From positions 1 to 64,000 of the forward strand of contig DAOUFG010000184.1 of the NCBI GenBank assembly GCA_034430115.1: 64,000 nt of DNA, given 5' to 3'. A program made the position numbers and the translations under genes. Source of the DNA: CAIXPS01 sp034430115 (GTDB lineage Bacteria; Chloroflexota; Anaerolineae; J036; Brachytrichaceae). The notes beneath the pieces are model-generated. The model was not told the DNA's origin. It searched no databases and saw only the letters and a list, made by a program, of their open reading frames with translations. Shown in pieces: positions 1-8,878 of this stretch (position 1 is its first letter; each line of letters opens with the position of its first letter).

Positions 1-2
1 GC

Positions 3-77
3 ATCAAGGGCAAGCGTTTCACCGCCGCGCTGGACCAGGCTTACCTGCTCAAGGTGCTCCAGGCCGGCGCGGCTTAA
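3..77 (+). CDS. C-terminal end of an unidentified protein (cut by window edge)
   Basis: An open frame runs from the window edge to a TAA stop and encodes 24 residues ending in Gln-Ala-Gly-Ala-Ala. Codon use is GC-rich like the neighbouring metabolic genes. The fragment is too short to assign a family. Its stop overlaps by two bases the stop of the convergent frameshifted gene on the other strand. Confidence 0.5.
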   Translation: MKGKRFTAALDQAYLLKVLQAGAA

Positions 78-507
78 ATTTCCAAATGCAATCGCCCTAC
101 AACGGCGTGTACATTGGGGTGATGCCGATAGGTGCCGTATAGTTCTCCCGCCAGCGCCAGGTTGAGCGCATAGGGAGTATCAGTAATACCTCGAACGGCC
201 TCGTAAGCGTCGCGTTGAAACACCAGCATGCCGCCGCTTTGGGGCATGAAGGATGTGACGATCTGTGCGGTGCGTCGTTGTTCCGCTTCCGCAATGCGGT
301 CGAGGGCCTCTTTGCCAAAGAGCTTGCGGAGTCCATTACGTCGTTCTCCGCGCGTGAATAGATGGCGGAATGCGCCTGATCGGAGGCATAGAAACTTGCC
401 CAGCGTTCCTCAAACTTCGCGCGATCACGCTCGTCGGTGTAGAGCATACGAAGATCTAACCGGCATCCCAGGATGCCGGGGCTGATATCGCGAGTGGTGA
501 GTAACAT
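74..507 (-). pseudogene. Frameshifted gene of unknown function
   Basis: The first part reads from an ATG at 507 with sensible codons (Asp-Leu-Arg-Met-Leu-Tyr-Thr-Asp-Glu-Arg) up to about position 350. There the frame switches: the rest reads in another frame as Gly-Leu-Arg-Lys-Leu-Phe-Gly-Lys-Glu and ends in His-Leu-Glu-Ile at a TAA stop at 74-76. Joined across the shift it would be about 144 residues. A two-base insertion or one-base deletion near 345-352 explains it. I do not recognise the family. It could be a true pseudogene or a sequencing error. Confidence 0.45.
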
Positions 508-625
508 GTCATCATCTCCTGCTGAACTTACTTCCACGCCATCAGCCCGCTAACGGCGTTCCGCCGGTTACCGAGGGTCAGGCCGATACGGCCCGTCGCC
601 GGGGCAGGCGGGTTGTAGCACTCGA

Positions 626-2203
626 TCAGTAGATGCTCTGCATCTGCCATGCGTCCAGCGAACGCAGCGCGGCATCGCGGCCCTGCGCGCGGATCGACAC
701 GCTCGTGCTATCCGCCCGTTCGGGATAGGCGCGCAGCGCGAGGCATTGCCGGCCGTTGGCAAACACTTCGACCACGCTCTTGTCGATGAATATGCGCAAC
801 TTGAGCGGCTCGTCTTCGCCGAGTTCAAACGGGGCCACCTCCGGCGGGCGCTGGGTCACGTTGCTCGTCCAGAAGGCGGTGTCTGCGCACAGAGACGAAC
901 GGGTCGCGTCGAGCACAAGCGCGTCTTGTTGTTGCATCTTGCCGTCCTTCAGCTTTGGCATTCCGCCGTGGCGCAGGAACTTGATGGCCGTATACTCCTC
1001 GCTTCCCGCTGAGCGGAGCACGTTGATGCAAATTTCGCGCGCGCCTTGCGGCTGTATCTCGACTGCAAGCTCCATGGCATTGCCGGCGATGCCTTCCAGC
1101 ACGATGTCGCGGTTGGCGGGCAGCAGCGTCTCGCCCACGTGTCGGTGATCGGCGCGCAGCGATTCAACGGCGGGGACGGGTTCGATAGTAAGCGTGCCAT
1201 TTGGGCGCAACGAGAGCACGCGCACGAGCGACATGATCTGATCCCACCCTTGTGTCGGGATGCCGTTGTTAATGTTGAAGATGACGTGTATGCCCCCTTT
1301 GCCGTCGGGCGTGGCGGATGGCGCGTGCACGCCGCCCGGACCGATAGGGCCGAAGTTGAACCGGCCATGCGCGGTGGGGCAAAAGCGGTGATGAATCTTG
1401 TCGTAGTCACCGAGCAAATACTGCGACCCGCGCTGGTGGCTACAGAATATCAGGATGTGTTTGTCGCCGATCGGCCAGAAGTAGGGGCACGCGCCGTCTT
1501 CGTCCAACGCGGTGAAGGGCACGCCCTCGACGAAGGGGCCCAGGTAAATCCAACGCGTGAGGTCTTGCGAGAAGAACAGGTGCTGCACCATCCGGCAATT
1601 GTGCAGGAAATCGCCGCCCCAATAGGTGCCCGAAAGTGCGTAATAGCCATCCTCTTCTCGCCAGATGCATGGGTCGTAGATGCGGTAGGGCTGGCCTGCC
1701 GGGTCCGTATCCACCAGGGGAATGACCGGGTTGCCCGCGATTTTCTCCCAGTTCAGCAACAGCGGGTCGCTGCTCACGGCGACCATGTTGCCCGCTCGCG
1801 TGCCGTGGTAGATGGCGACGACGCGCTCTTTCTCTACAAACGTGCTGCCGCTGAAGCAGCATTCCTCGATGCCGGGGTAAATGGCCAGCGGCAGGTCTTG
1901 CCAGTGCACCAGGTCGTCGCTGACGGCGTGGCCCCAGTGCTGGCGCGGGTCTTCAGGCGGGTAGGCCTGGTAAAAGAGGTGATGCCTGCCCTGCCAGTAA
2001 CACAATCCATTGGGGTCGTTAAGGTTGCCTTCGGGGTTGACGTAGTGGTAAATCGGCCGGTAGGGGTCCGCAGACAGCCGTTCGCGTGATGCGGCGAAGC
2101 GGCACAAGAGCGCATCGTCTTTCAGTTGTTCCTGTTGTTCCGCCAGCGTGGCAGCATAAACGCGTCGCGGAACTTTCGACTCAAAACGCGCCTCGGTGTT
2201 CAT
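626..2203 (-). CDS. Glycoside hydrolase family 32 (beta-fructosidase-like)
   Basis: This 525-residue protein is a GH32 enzyme, a family that hydrolyses fructosyl linkages in sucrose, levan or inulin. The nucleophile motif Asn-Asp-Pro-Asn-Gly is at residues 62-66, Phe-Ser-Gly-Ser at 117-120 and the transition-state Asp in Tyr-Asp-Pro at 176-178. The C-terminal beta-sandwich shows the typical Asp-Lys-Ser-Val-Val-Glu-Val-Phe. The place of the acid/base Glu-Cys motif reads Gly-Ala-Cys-Pro (237-240), with the nearest acids at Asp234, Glu235 and Asp236, so the general acid is uncertain. No signal peptide is visible, so the enzyme is probably cytoplasmic. The start at 2203 follows AAGGAG at nine bases; the longer frame from 2230 lacks a site. 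A LacI-type palindrome lies just upstream. Confidence 0.88.
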   Translation of the reverse strand: MNTEARFESKVPRRVYAATLAEQQEQLKDDALLCRFAASRERLSADPYRPIYHYVNPEGNLNDPNGLCYWQGRHHLFYQAYPPEDPRQHWGHAVSDDLVHWQDLPLAIYPGIEECCFSGSTFVEKERVVAIYHGTRAGNMVAVSSDPLLLNWEKIAGNPVIPLVDTDPAGQPYRIYDPCIWREEDGYYALSGTYWGGDFLHNCRMVQHLFFSQDLTRWIYLGPFVEGVPFTALDEDGACPYFWPIGDKHILIFCSHQRGSQYLLGDYDKIHHRFCPTAHGRFNFGPIGPGGVHAPSATPDGKGGIHVIFNINNGIPTQGWDQIMSLVRVLSLRPNGTLTIEPVPAVESLRADHRHVGETLLPANRDIVLEGIAGNAMELAVEIQPQGAREICINVLRSAGSEEYTAIKFLRHGGMPKLKDGKMQQQDALVLDATRSSLCADTAFWTSNVTQRPPEVAPFELGEDEPLKLRIFIDKSVVEVFANGRQCLALRAYPERADSTSVSIRAQGRDAALRSLDAWQMQSIY

Positions 2204-2223
2204 TTGGTGCATCTCCTTGCTGG

Positions 2224-2239
2224 ATACCATCGATGGTAT
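2224..2239. promoter_or_regulatory. 16-bp palindrome, candidate LacI-family operator
   Basis: ATACCATCGATGGTAT is a perfect palindrome with a central CG, the form typical of LacI-family operators. It lies 21 bp upstream of the GH32 start codon and between divergent genes, so it probably represses the hydrolase when its sugar is absent. No regulator gene is in the window. Confidence 0.5.
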
Positions 2240-2297
2240 TCGATTTTTGTCTTTTCAGCGGCGGCATGTTTTGGGGCGTTTCGTGTTTAATAGGCGA

Positions 2298-2618
2298 ATG
2301 GAAAACGAAATTGTCAGGCACCTGCTCGTGTGCCGTTTTAAGGTTGGTACGACCGACGAGCAACTCAAGACATTCTTCGCCGCCTTTCGCGAGCTGACCG
2401 CCAAGATCGACGGGATTACCGGATTTGAATATGGCCCGAACAACAGCCCCGAAGGGTTGAACCGCGGCATGACTCACGTGATCATGGTGACGTTCGCCAA
2501 TGCCCAGGCGCGCGATGCCTACCTGCCTCATCCGGAGCACCGCAAGTTCGCCGCGTGGTTCACCCAACTGGGGATCGTGGAAGAGCTACTGGTGATCGAT
2601 TACACGCCCGCTATCTGA
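2298..2618 (+). CDS. Dabb (stress-responsive A/B barrel) domain protein
   Basis: The product is 106 residues and opens with Val-Arg-His-Leu-Leu-Val-Cys-Arg-Phe, the first strand of a dimeric alpha/beta barrel (Dabb) domain. It continues with the family's Phe-Glu-Tyr-Gly...Asn and the repeated His around residues 77-80 (His-Pro-Glu-His). Dabb proteins are small cytoplasmic proteins of poorly defined role, often near sugar-degrading genes as here. The ATG at 2298 gives the standard family length; the open frame extends upstream to 2196 but that part has no domain content. It diverges from the GH32 gene and ends at a strong hairpin. Confidence 0.8.
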   Translation: MENEIVRHLLVCRFKVGTTDEQLKTFFAAFRELTAKIDGITGFEYGPNNSPEGLNRGMTHVIMVTFANAQARDAYLPHPEHRKFAAWFTQLGIVEELLVIDYTPAI

Positions 2619-2628
2619 GCGCTGGCCT

Positions 2629-2661
2629 CAACGCCCCTCCCCGATTCGGGGAGGGGCGTTG
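2629..2661. terminator. Bidirectional hairpin terminator
   Basis: A 14-bp perfect GC-rich stem with a short loop lies between the convergent Dabb and dipeptidase genes. There is no long T-tract on either side, but its position fits a shared transcription end. Confidence 0.6.
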
Positions 2662-2676
2662 AAGAGGTTGGTGATG

Positions 2677-3951
2677 TTACTTCAACACCTTGCTCAGCAA
2701 GCGGACCCAGTTGCCGCCCATGATGTTGCGGACGTCGGGTTCAGGATAGCCTTTCTTCAACAGCGCTTCGCCGATCTTATACAGGTCGGCCGAAGAGTCG
2801 AACTCCCGCGGGATGCCTTCCACGCCGAAGCCGCCGTCGAAGTCGCTACCGATGGCGATGTGGTTGGCCCCGCCCACGAGTTGGCAACTGTAGTCGATCA
2901 GCCGCACCACGTCATCGACCGTCACATCTTCCTTGCGGGTCAAGCTGCCCTTGCCCCATTCCGGGTTGATGAAGCCATTTGCCAGCACCGTGCCGATCAC
3001 GCCGCCGCGCCGCGCGATCTCTTTGATCGCCCTATCCGGCAGGTGGCGCGGGGTGGGCACCAGTTGTTGTGGGTTGCTGTGGCTGGCGATGATGAACTTG
3101 CCCTCAAAGATGTCGAGCGTTTCCGCCAGCGCATCTTGCGCCAGGTGGCTGACGTCGAGCACTGCGTCGAGCCGTGCGATCTCTTTCAATAGTTCGCGCC
3201 CCAGGTCGGTGAGTTTGCCCGGTGCCCACGACCCGCCGGCATAGCGCGTGGCCGCCCAGGCCAGCCCGACGATGCGCAGCCCGCGTTCCATCCAGTGCGC
3301 CAGCTCCTTCGGCTCGCGGATCGGGTCGGCCCCTTCCATCAGCGGGACGATGCCAACGACGGGGGTTGCTGGGGTTCCTGATGCTGGAAGTGAGTGAATG
3401 GCGCCATCTGCATCAATGCCGACGTCCCACCCGCTGAGAACTTCTTGCAGATCATTGCGCGTGCCGATGACCTTGACCCGTTTGTCGCGCGCGGCCCACT
3501 GATGGTAGTAGTCGAGTTGGGCCATGCCCTGTTGATAGGCTTCGTCGGCTGTTTTGTAGCCGCCCCATTCCGCCGGCATGCGCGCGTCGTAGGGCGCGAC
3601 GAACAATGTGCCGAACACCACGCCGACGCGCCCGCGGATCAGCTCCGGCAGGCCGACAGTGCAGGTGCCATCTTGCTTCGCGATTTCGCTGCCGGCTTCG
3701 CGCTGCCGCGTTTCATTCACCGACAAGCTTGGGTCGCGCTGAGCCTGGAGCGCGTTAAAGGCGATGTCGATGTGACCATCGACGACGAGCCAACGATTTT
3801 GCATAGATTCTTCCTCCGAGTGAAATAGTGTCGCGCTGAATGGCCCGGACTGGCAAGCCTGTAGCCAGGAACCAACGACTGCTCCAGCGCCTGTATAGAT
3901 TGCGACACGTAACAGCGAACGACGATGTGCCCTGCGCGTGAAGGCTGCCAT
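2677..3951 (-). CDS. Membrane dipeptidase (peptidase M19), lipoprotein form
   Basis: The product is a zinc dipeptidase of family M19, which cleaves dipeptides including D-amino-acid ones. Metal ligands are visible as His60-x-Asp62 (Gly-His-Ile-Asp), the Glu in Met-Glu-Gly-Ala-Asp, and the histidines in Asp-Val-Ser-His and Ala-Ser-His-Ser. The Gly-Ser-Asp-Phe-Asp-Gly-Gly motif is near the end. From the ATG at 3951 the N-terminus has paired arginines, a hydrophobic stretch and a lipobox Leu-Gln-Ala-Cys (Cys33), which suggests a Tat-exported lipoprotein of 424 residues. That ATG follows AGGAG. A second ATG at 3804 has an even better GGAGGA site eight bases upstream and would give a 375-residue protein without signal. 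Both starts are credible. Confidence 0.85.
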   Translation of the reverse strand: MAAFTRRAHRRSLLRVAIYTGAGAVVGSWLQACQSGPFSATLFHSEEESMQNRWLVVDGHIDIAFNALQAQRDPSLSVNETRQREAGSEIAKQDGTCTVGLPELIRGRVGVVFGTLFVAPYDARMPAEWGGYKTADEAYQQGMAQLDYYHQWAARDKRVKVIGTRNDLQEVLSGWDVGIDADGAIHSLPASGTPATPVVGIVPLMEGADPIREPKELAHWMERGLRIVGLAWAATRYAGGSWAPGKLTDLGRELLKEIARLDAVLDVSHLAQDALAETLDIFEGKFIIASHSNPQQLVPTPRHLPDRAIKEIARRGGVIGTVLANGFINPEWGKGSLTRKEDVTVDDVVRLIDYSCQLVGGANHIAIGSDFDGGFGVEGIPREFDSSADLYKIGEALLKKGYPEPDVRNIMGGNWVRLLSKVLK

Positions 3952-4160
3952 ATCTCTCCTGTGCGGCTTGCGCCTTTACGAGAGGTTCGCCTCAATCAAG
4001 CAACTTGTCCCGTAGGACGCGCAGCTCGTTGCTACCCATATTACTGCGTTTTCGGGCGTGATGTGTTGATTCGTAAATTATTGAAATGCTGGTAGATTTC
4101 AGGGGGTGCATAGCAGAATAGCTAAGCAGAACGTACGCATAAATACAAGGAATGTACACA

Positions 4161-7100
4161 ATGAAGCCTATTTTGTGCCTCATGGAACTTACGAATGCCG
4201 CCAGCCCGCAGTGGCGTGGAACAGGCAATATTTTCGACCCTCATTTGTTATCGCCAAATGACGCCCTTCTTGCCCTCCTTTCGATCCTCTTCTTACGATA
4301 TGCAATTCACCTGGGAAACCGCGCAGGGGTGCTGAAAGTCAACAATCAAACGGCAAACAAGGTGTATGGTTGCCTGCTCATAGGGCTGTTCACGCTACTT
4401 GGCCTGGCGCACGTGACCGGCGCAGGCGATTGGCACGTTGCGCTCTCCATGCTCGACATGGATGCCCTCTGCGGCGTCGTGGGGCTTTCCGGCGCGCTCA
4501 CCATGATGGGCCCCCGCGCAGAGGAGCCTCTTTCGGCCGGCAATCTCACCGAGTTGGAGGCGCAGATCATCGACAGGTGGAACCAGGAAAAGGCGCACCG
4601 CACCGTCGAACTTGTGCCTGGCGACTTCGAGCAGGCCTCGTTTGACGGCGGCGGATTGCTCTACACGTTTAAGTCCAGCCCGGTGTTTGACGCGCTCTCC
4701 CGCGACGCTGCTGAGGGGGATTGCCCCGCGTGTGAATCAGCCTGGGGAGTGGTGCATAGAATTCAATCGGTTCATCTCCCCTCCGGGCGCAGTTGGGAGC
4801 TGTGGGTTCACAAGCGAAGTTGCGAAGCCTATCAAATCGCCATCGTGCCTTTGGATGTGCAGCAGAATCCGGCGCGGGCGACGCGCGAAGTGATCGAGGA
4901 TATGCTGGCGCTGAAGAAGCTTCTATCTCACTTCGCCATCTCCTTAAATCTGCCCGGCGTGGGAGACAGCCAGACCCAGCCGCTCATTTACGGCTATTTC
5001 GTCGGTGAGGGGGAGTGCCTGCAAGTGGAAAAGCGTGCTGCGCGTGGTTTGTGGCGGCGGGGAAATCTTTGGCTGGCCCAGGTGGACGGCTGGCCGGCCG
5101 AGTGCATCAAGATGCGCGGGCAGCACGACCTCCTCGCCGTCTGTGCCGCGCGGGCGGTCGATCTCGCCAGGGAGCGAGGCTTCTCGTGTAACCTGCTCAT
5201 CACCGGCGGTGCCCTCTACATGGTCCGCCGAAAGCACCCGTGCAAGGCGGCCGCGGGCCAGATCGACGTGTTTGACCTGAAACAGATCGTCTCGAAGCCC
5301 ATCTTTGACAGGGTGCACGCCGTTCCCCCGGATGTAGCGTCCCTTTATGCAGAAGTTGCGCCTTGCCAGCTTGAAACGCCGGCATTCGTGCGCGAACTGG
5401 TGGCGCGGTTGACCGAAGGCGAGGCTGAACTCCCGCCGGCCATCGAGGCTTCCGAGCCGGCGCGAGAGGCGCATCTGCTGGAAATCCTGGCCGGTTGCGC
5501 GTCGGAGAACGAAACCTTGCGCACGGCTGCAAAGGCGCGCTTGCAAGCGCTGATCAAAGACGAACTCGCGCAACGCAAGGCCGAGGTGGACGAACAGGCG
5601 GCCAACGAGGGCGGAAAGAAATGGTCGCGCTTTAGCCGCTGGGCAGAGCCGCGCCTGCGCGCGGCGGAAGAACGCATCCATGACTCCGACGAGGTCAACC
5701 TGGGGTTGGGACTCGTCGATGCGTTCGTCGAAGCCTCGCGCTGCTTGAAGTGTCGCGAGCCGTTTTGCACCAAGGGCTGCCCCGTCAAGCTGGACATCAA
5801 GGGCTTCGTCACGGCCTTCGTAAGCGGAGACATTATCGAAGCCAGCACCATCGTGCGCAGAGACAACCTGTTGCCGGCGATCTCTAGCCGGGTTTGCCCG
5901 CAAGAGACCCAGTGCCAGCGCGCGTGCGCGCTGAGCAAACGGGGCGATGCGCTCTCCATCGGCTTGCTCGAGAGGGCGGTGGTGGAGTTGTTCGACGTGC
6001 TATGCGCGTGTGACGTGCTCCACACGGACCTGTGTTCAACGCACGTCAACTTCGTCGCGCCCGAAAAGGATTACCCCATCGCGATCATCGGCTCCGGCCC
6101 GGCCGGGCTGACGGCGGCGGCCGAGCTGGCGCGCATGTATACCCGTATCGTGCTCTTTGAAGCGTTGCCCGAGCCGGGCGGCGGCGTTTTGAAATACGGC
6201 ATCCCCGAGTTCCGCCTGCCCAAGCACATCGTGAAGGAGAACGTCGAATTCATCAAGCGCCTGGGCGTCAATGTGATCTTCGACGTGGCGATTGGCCGCA
6301 CGCTGACGATTGCCGATTTGCGCAAGATGGGCTTCCGGGCGATCCTGCTCGGCACGGGCGCAGGGTTGCCGAAATTCATGGGCATCCCCGGCGAAGAACT
6401 GAACGGCGTGACCACCGCGAACGAATTTTTGATCCGCTATAACCAGCTCTTCGCGGGCCGGCCGGGATATGACACGCCGATCAAGACGGGCCGCAAGGTG
6501 GTGATCATCGGCGGCGGCAACGTGGCGATGGACGCCGCGCGCAGCGCGTTGCGGTCTGGCGCCGAAGAAGTGAGGGTGATGTATCGCCGCTCGGAAGAGG
6601 AGATGCCCGTGCGCGCAGAAGAGAAGGATCGCGCGAAGGAAGAGGGCATCGTGATGATGCCGCTGACGGCGCCGCTGGCCTTCATCGGCGAAAACGGCTG
6701 GCTGAAGGGCATCCGTTGCCAGCGCATGGAGTTGGGGCAACCGGACGCATCGGGCAGGCGCTCGCCCGTCGCCATCAAAGGCAGCGAGTTTACCCTGCAC
6801 GACATCGACACGGTGATCCTGGCGATCGGCACCGAATCTAACACCATGTTGATGGACCAGGAGAAATTGCCCAAAGGCAAATACAACAACGTCGTATTGC
6901 AGGATGAGCAGACCGGCCAGACGCGCCAGCATGATATTTTCGCCGCCGGCGACGTGGCGGGCGGCTCGACGGTGATCGAGGCTATGGGCGGCGCGCGCAA
7001 GGCCGTGGCAGGGATTCACGCCTACCTGCAAGCGCTCGACGAAGATGCGCGCCAGATCACCCTGGACGCGCGCCTGTTGCAGAAGGAAAGGTACGTCATC

Positions 7101-7922
7101 CGGCACAAGGAAACCCTGGCCAAAGACATCGTCTTGATGAAGGTCTACGCGCCCTTCGTGGCCGCGGCTGCCCACGCCGGGCAATTTGTGATGGTGATGA
7201 ACGATGAGAAGGCCGAGCGCATCCCGCTCACGCTGGCCGATTGGGACGCCGAGACGGGCGAGATCACGTTGGTCTTGCAGGCCATCGGCGCTTCCACCCT
7301 CAAGCTGAGCAAGCGCAACGCGGGCGAGTGCCTGTATAGCGTCGCCGGGGCGCTGGGCAAGCCGTCGGAGATTTCATACGCGCCGGATAAAGACGTGGTG
7401 GTATGCGTGGCCGGCGGCGTGGGCATCGCGCCGGTTTACCCGATTGCGCGCGCCAACGCCCAGGCGGGCAACCAGGTGGTCTCCATTATCGGCGCAAAGT
7501 CGCCGGAGTACCTGTTCTGGGAAGACCGCATGCGGGACGTGTCGCGTTCGCTCGCGCTCACGTTCGACTCGCAAAGTCAACTCGTGACCGACGGCCTGCG
7601 CGCTTACCTGGAGGAACAGAGGGCGCAAGGCGGCCTGGGCCGGATCGCGCGCGTCGTGGCGATTGGTTCGGTGGGGATGATGAAGGCCGTGAGCGACCTG
7701 ACCGCCGCCTACGACATCCCGACGGTGGTGAGCCTGAACTCGATCATGCTGTGCGGGATCGGCATGTGCGGGTGCGACCGCGAGACGGTGGGCAATAAGC
7801 TGGCTTTCACCTGCGTGCACGGGCCGGAGTTCGATAGCCGGCTGGTGGACTGGCCCGGCGTCGTCGCGCGCCAGCGGCGCTACGTGGACGAGGAGGCCAG
7901 GGCGCGGGCGCAGATGGGGTGA
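4161..7922 (+). CDS. Fusion: membrane/HIT-like N-terminus + NfnB-type + NfnA-type transhydrogenase
   Basis: This 1,253-residue protein joins parts normally encoded separately. Residues about 25-125 hold two or three hydrophobic segments. About 130-430 resemble an ATP-adenylyltransferase/HIT-like nucleotide phosphorylase region (a tentative reading). About 470-970 are a glutamate-synthase-small-subunit/NfnB module: iron-sulphur cysteines at about 528-545 (Cys-x2-Cys-x4-Cys-x3-Cys-Pro) and a further Cys set, FAD motif Ile-Gly-Ser-Gly-Pro-Ala-Gly near 640, second dinucleotide motif Gly-Gly-Gly-Asn-Val-Ala near 780. About 977-1,253 are an NfnA/ferredoxin-NADP reductase module with Gly-Gly-Val-Gly-Ile-Ala-Pro and a 2Fe-2S loop (Cys-Gly-x-Gly-x-Cys-Gly-x-Cys) near 1,196. 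Known NfnAB couples NADH, NADPH and ferredoxin by electron bifurcation. The ATG at 4161 is eight bases after AAGGAA; the earlier ATG abuts that site. Confidence 0.85.
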   Translation: MKPILCLMELTNAASPQWRGTGNIFDPHLLSPNDALLALLSILFLRYAIHLGNRAGVLKVNNQTANKVYGCLLIGLFTLLGLAHVTGAGDWHVALSMLDMDALCGVVGLSGALTMMGPRAEEPLSAGNLTELEAQIIDRWNQEKAHRTVELVPGDFEQASFDGGGLLYTFKSSPVFDALSRDAAEGDCPACESAWGVVHRIQSVHLPSGRSWELWVHKRSCEAYQIAIVPLDVQQNPARATREVIEDMLALKKLLSHFAISLNLPGVGDSQTQPLIYGYFVGEGECLQVEKRAARGLWRRGNLWLAQVDGWPAECIKMRGQHDLLAVCAARAVDLARERGFSCNLLITGGALYMVRRKHPCKAAAGQIDVFDLKQIVSKPIFDRVHAVPPDVASLYAEVAPCQLETPAFVRELVARLTEGEAELPPAIEASEPAREAHLLEILAGCASENETLRTAAKARLQALIKDELAQRKAEVDEQAANEGGKKWSRFSRWAEPRLRAAEERIHDSDEVNLGLGLVDAFVEASRCLKCREPFCTKGCPVKLDIKGFVTAFVSGDIIEASTIVRRDNLLPAISSRVCPQETQCQRACALSKRGDALSIGLLERAVVELFDVLCACDVLHTDLCSTHVNFVAPEKDYPIAIIGSGPAGLTAAAELARMYTRIVLFEALPEPGGGVLKYGIPEFRLPKHIVKENVEFIKRLGVNVIFDVAIGRTLTIADLRKMGFRAILLGTGAGLPKFMGIPGEELNGVTTANEFLIRYNQLFAGRPGYDTPIKTGRKVVIIGGGNVAMDAARSALRSGAEEVRVMYRRSEEEMPVRAEEKDRAKEEGIVMMPLTAPLAFIGENGWLKGIRCQRMELGQPDASGRRSPVAIKGSEFTLHDIDTVILAIGTESNTMLMDQEKLPKGKYNNVVLQDEQTGQTRQHDIFAAGDVAGGSTVIEAMGGARKAVAGIHAYLQALDEDARQITLDARLLQKERYVIRHKETLAKDIVLMKVYAPFVAAAAHAGQFVMVMNDEKAERIPLTLADWDAETGEITLVLQAIGASTLKLSKRNAGECLYSVAGALGKPSEISYAPDKDVVVCVAGGVGIAPVYPIARANAQAGNQVVSIIGAKSPEYLFWEDRMRDVSRSLALTFDSQSQLVTDGLRAYLEEQRAQGGLGRIARVVAIGSVGMMKAVSDLTAAYDIPTVVSLNSIMLCGIGMCGCDRETVGNKLAFTCVHGPEFDSRLVDWPGVVARQRRYVDEEARARAQMG

Positions 7923-7949
7923 GGGTGCGAGAAATTAGTTCGTGAAAGA

Positions 7950-7981
7950 GGGGAGCGCACGATCATCGTCGTGCGCTCCCC
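7950..7981 (+). terminator. Hairpin terminator after the transhydrogenase fusion
   Basis: A stem of about 13 bp (GGGGAGCGCACGA paired with its complement) is followed by TTTA. It lies 27 bp after the stop and faces a convergent lipoprotein gene, so it may serve both. Confidence 0.65.
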
Positions 7982-8004
7982 TTTACTACTGACTTGACAT
8001 GCCG

Positions 8005-8796
8005 TTAATCCTCTGAGAAGAGATCCAGCGCCTCCATCATTGGAGCCATCTCTATATATTGCTTGCCACGTAGTGTGTCTGCGTCAAAGTCGTACTGGCT
8101 GATGAGGACTTGTTCTACAAGTTGCCGCACCTGGGCGATTTGTTCATTAGCTGGCGCCAGCGCAGCGCGCACATCAGAGGCTTTGATTTCATGAGCTGTC
8201 CACTGGCGAAGGACTTCCGTCAGCATAGACGTGGCACTTTTCCCCTTATCCCACGCCGGTTGTAACGCGTTCACTGGCGCTGGCTGGTTAAACATGTCTT
8301 GCGTTTCTGAAACGACTGAGCTGATGGTGTTCAATGCTCTGATCTGATGTGCGTTACTCAACTTGTCGGCCTTCACTCTTACGGATACAAGTTCGATCAT
8401 GTTCGTCGCATATAACAGACGGATCACTGGCATATAGGCATTCGTGTAAATGTCTGAGCTTGCTAATTTGGGCGTGTATGTCGGGGCTGGTGTGATAGTC
8501 ACTCCTGGCGAACTTGTTGGAGAGGCAGTCGCCTGAGGGCATATCATCCACGTTCCCACACCGCCATGTTGTGCACACACAGCATCGTCAGCACCATCAA
8601 CATATACCGAATCATTGCAGACAGCGCGGTATCTTGCACCCGCAGCAAGGTTTGCGCAGGCGCTGTTGTTGGATTCGATGATCTTCGTGGAAGTACTTGC
8701 TGTCGGCGTCGGGGTAGATGCCGCCGATGTGCCACACGCTGTTATCAGGAGCAAGAAAACAGCCGAGACGTAAGCGGGTTTAGGACAAACTGCCAT
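8005..8796 (-). CDS. Lipoprotein with DUF3761-like domain
   Basis: The 263-residue product begins with a hydrophobic signal ending in Leu-Ile-Thr-Ala-Cys, a lipobox, followed by a Thr/Pro/Ser-rich linker. It is therefore a surface lipoprotein. Residues about 50-95 show the DUF3761 pattern (Val-Cys-Asn-Asp-Ser...Val-Cys-Ala-Gln-His-Gly-Gly-Val-Gly-Thr-Trp). The C-terminal half is helical and unrecognised. The ATG at 8796 follows GGAGGG at four bases, better than the ATG at 8808. The biochemical role is unknown. Confidence 0.75.
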   Translation of the reverse strand: MAVCPKPAYVSAVFLLLITACGTSAASTPTPTASTSTKIIESNNSACANLAAGARYRAVCNDSVYVDGADDAVCAQHGGVGTWMICPQATASPTSSPGVTITPAPTYTPKLASSDIYTNAYMPVIRLLYATNMIELVSVRVKADKLSNAHQIRALNTISSVVSETQDMFNQPAPVNALQPAWDKGKSATSMLTEVLRQWTAHEIKASDVRAALAPANEQIAQVRQLVEQVLISQYDFDADTLRGKQYIEMAPMMEALDLFSED

Positions 8797-8878
8797 GATA
8801 CCCTCCATGTCACGTTTATATGCGCTTTAGTCTACGCCGAAAGTGGGAATCGTTTTTTGGAATCCAGGTGGATTAGAC

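Noticed and set aside
1046..2089. Long plus-strand open frame opposite the GH32 gene
   Set aside because: It is the antisense of a strongly supported GH32 gene, is rich in Val/Ala/Arg as expected for such shadows, and has no family features.
6036..7184. 382-codon minus-strand frame inside the transhydrogenase fusion
   Set aside because: Antisense shadow in GC-rich DNA; His/Arg-rich and without a ribosome site, while the plus strand has intact FAD and iron-sulphur motifs.
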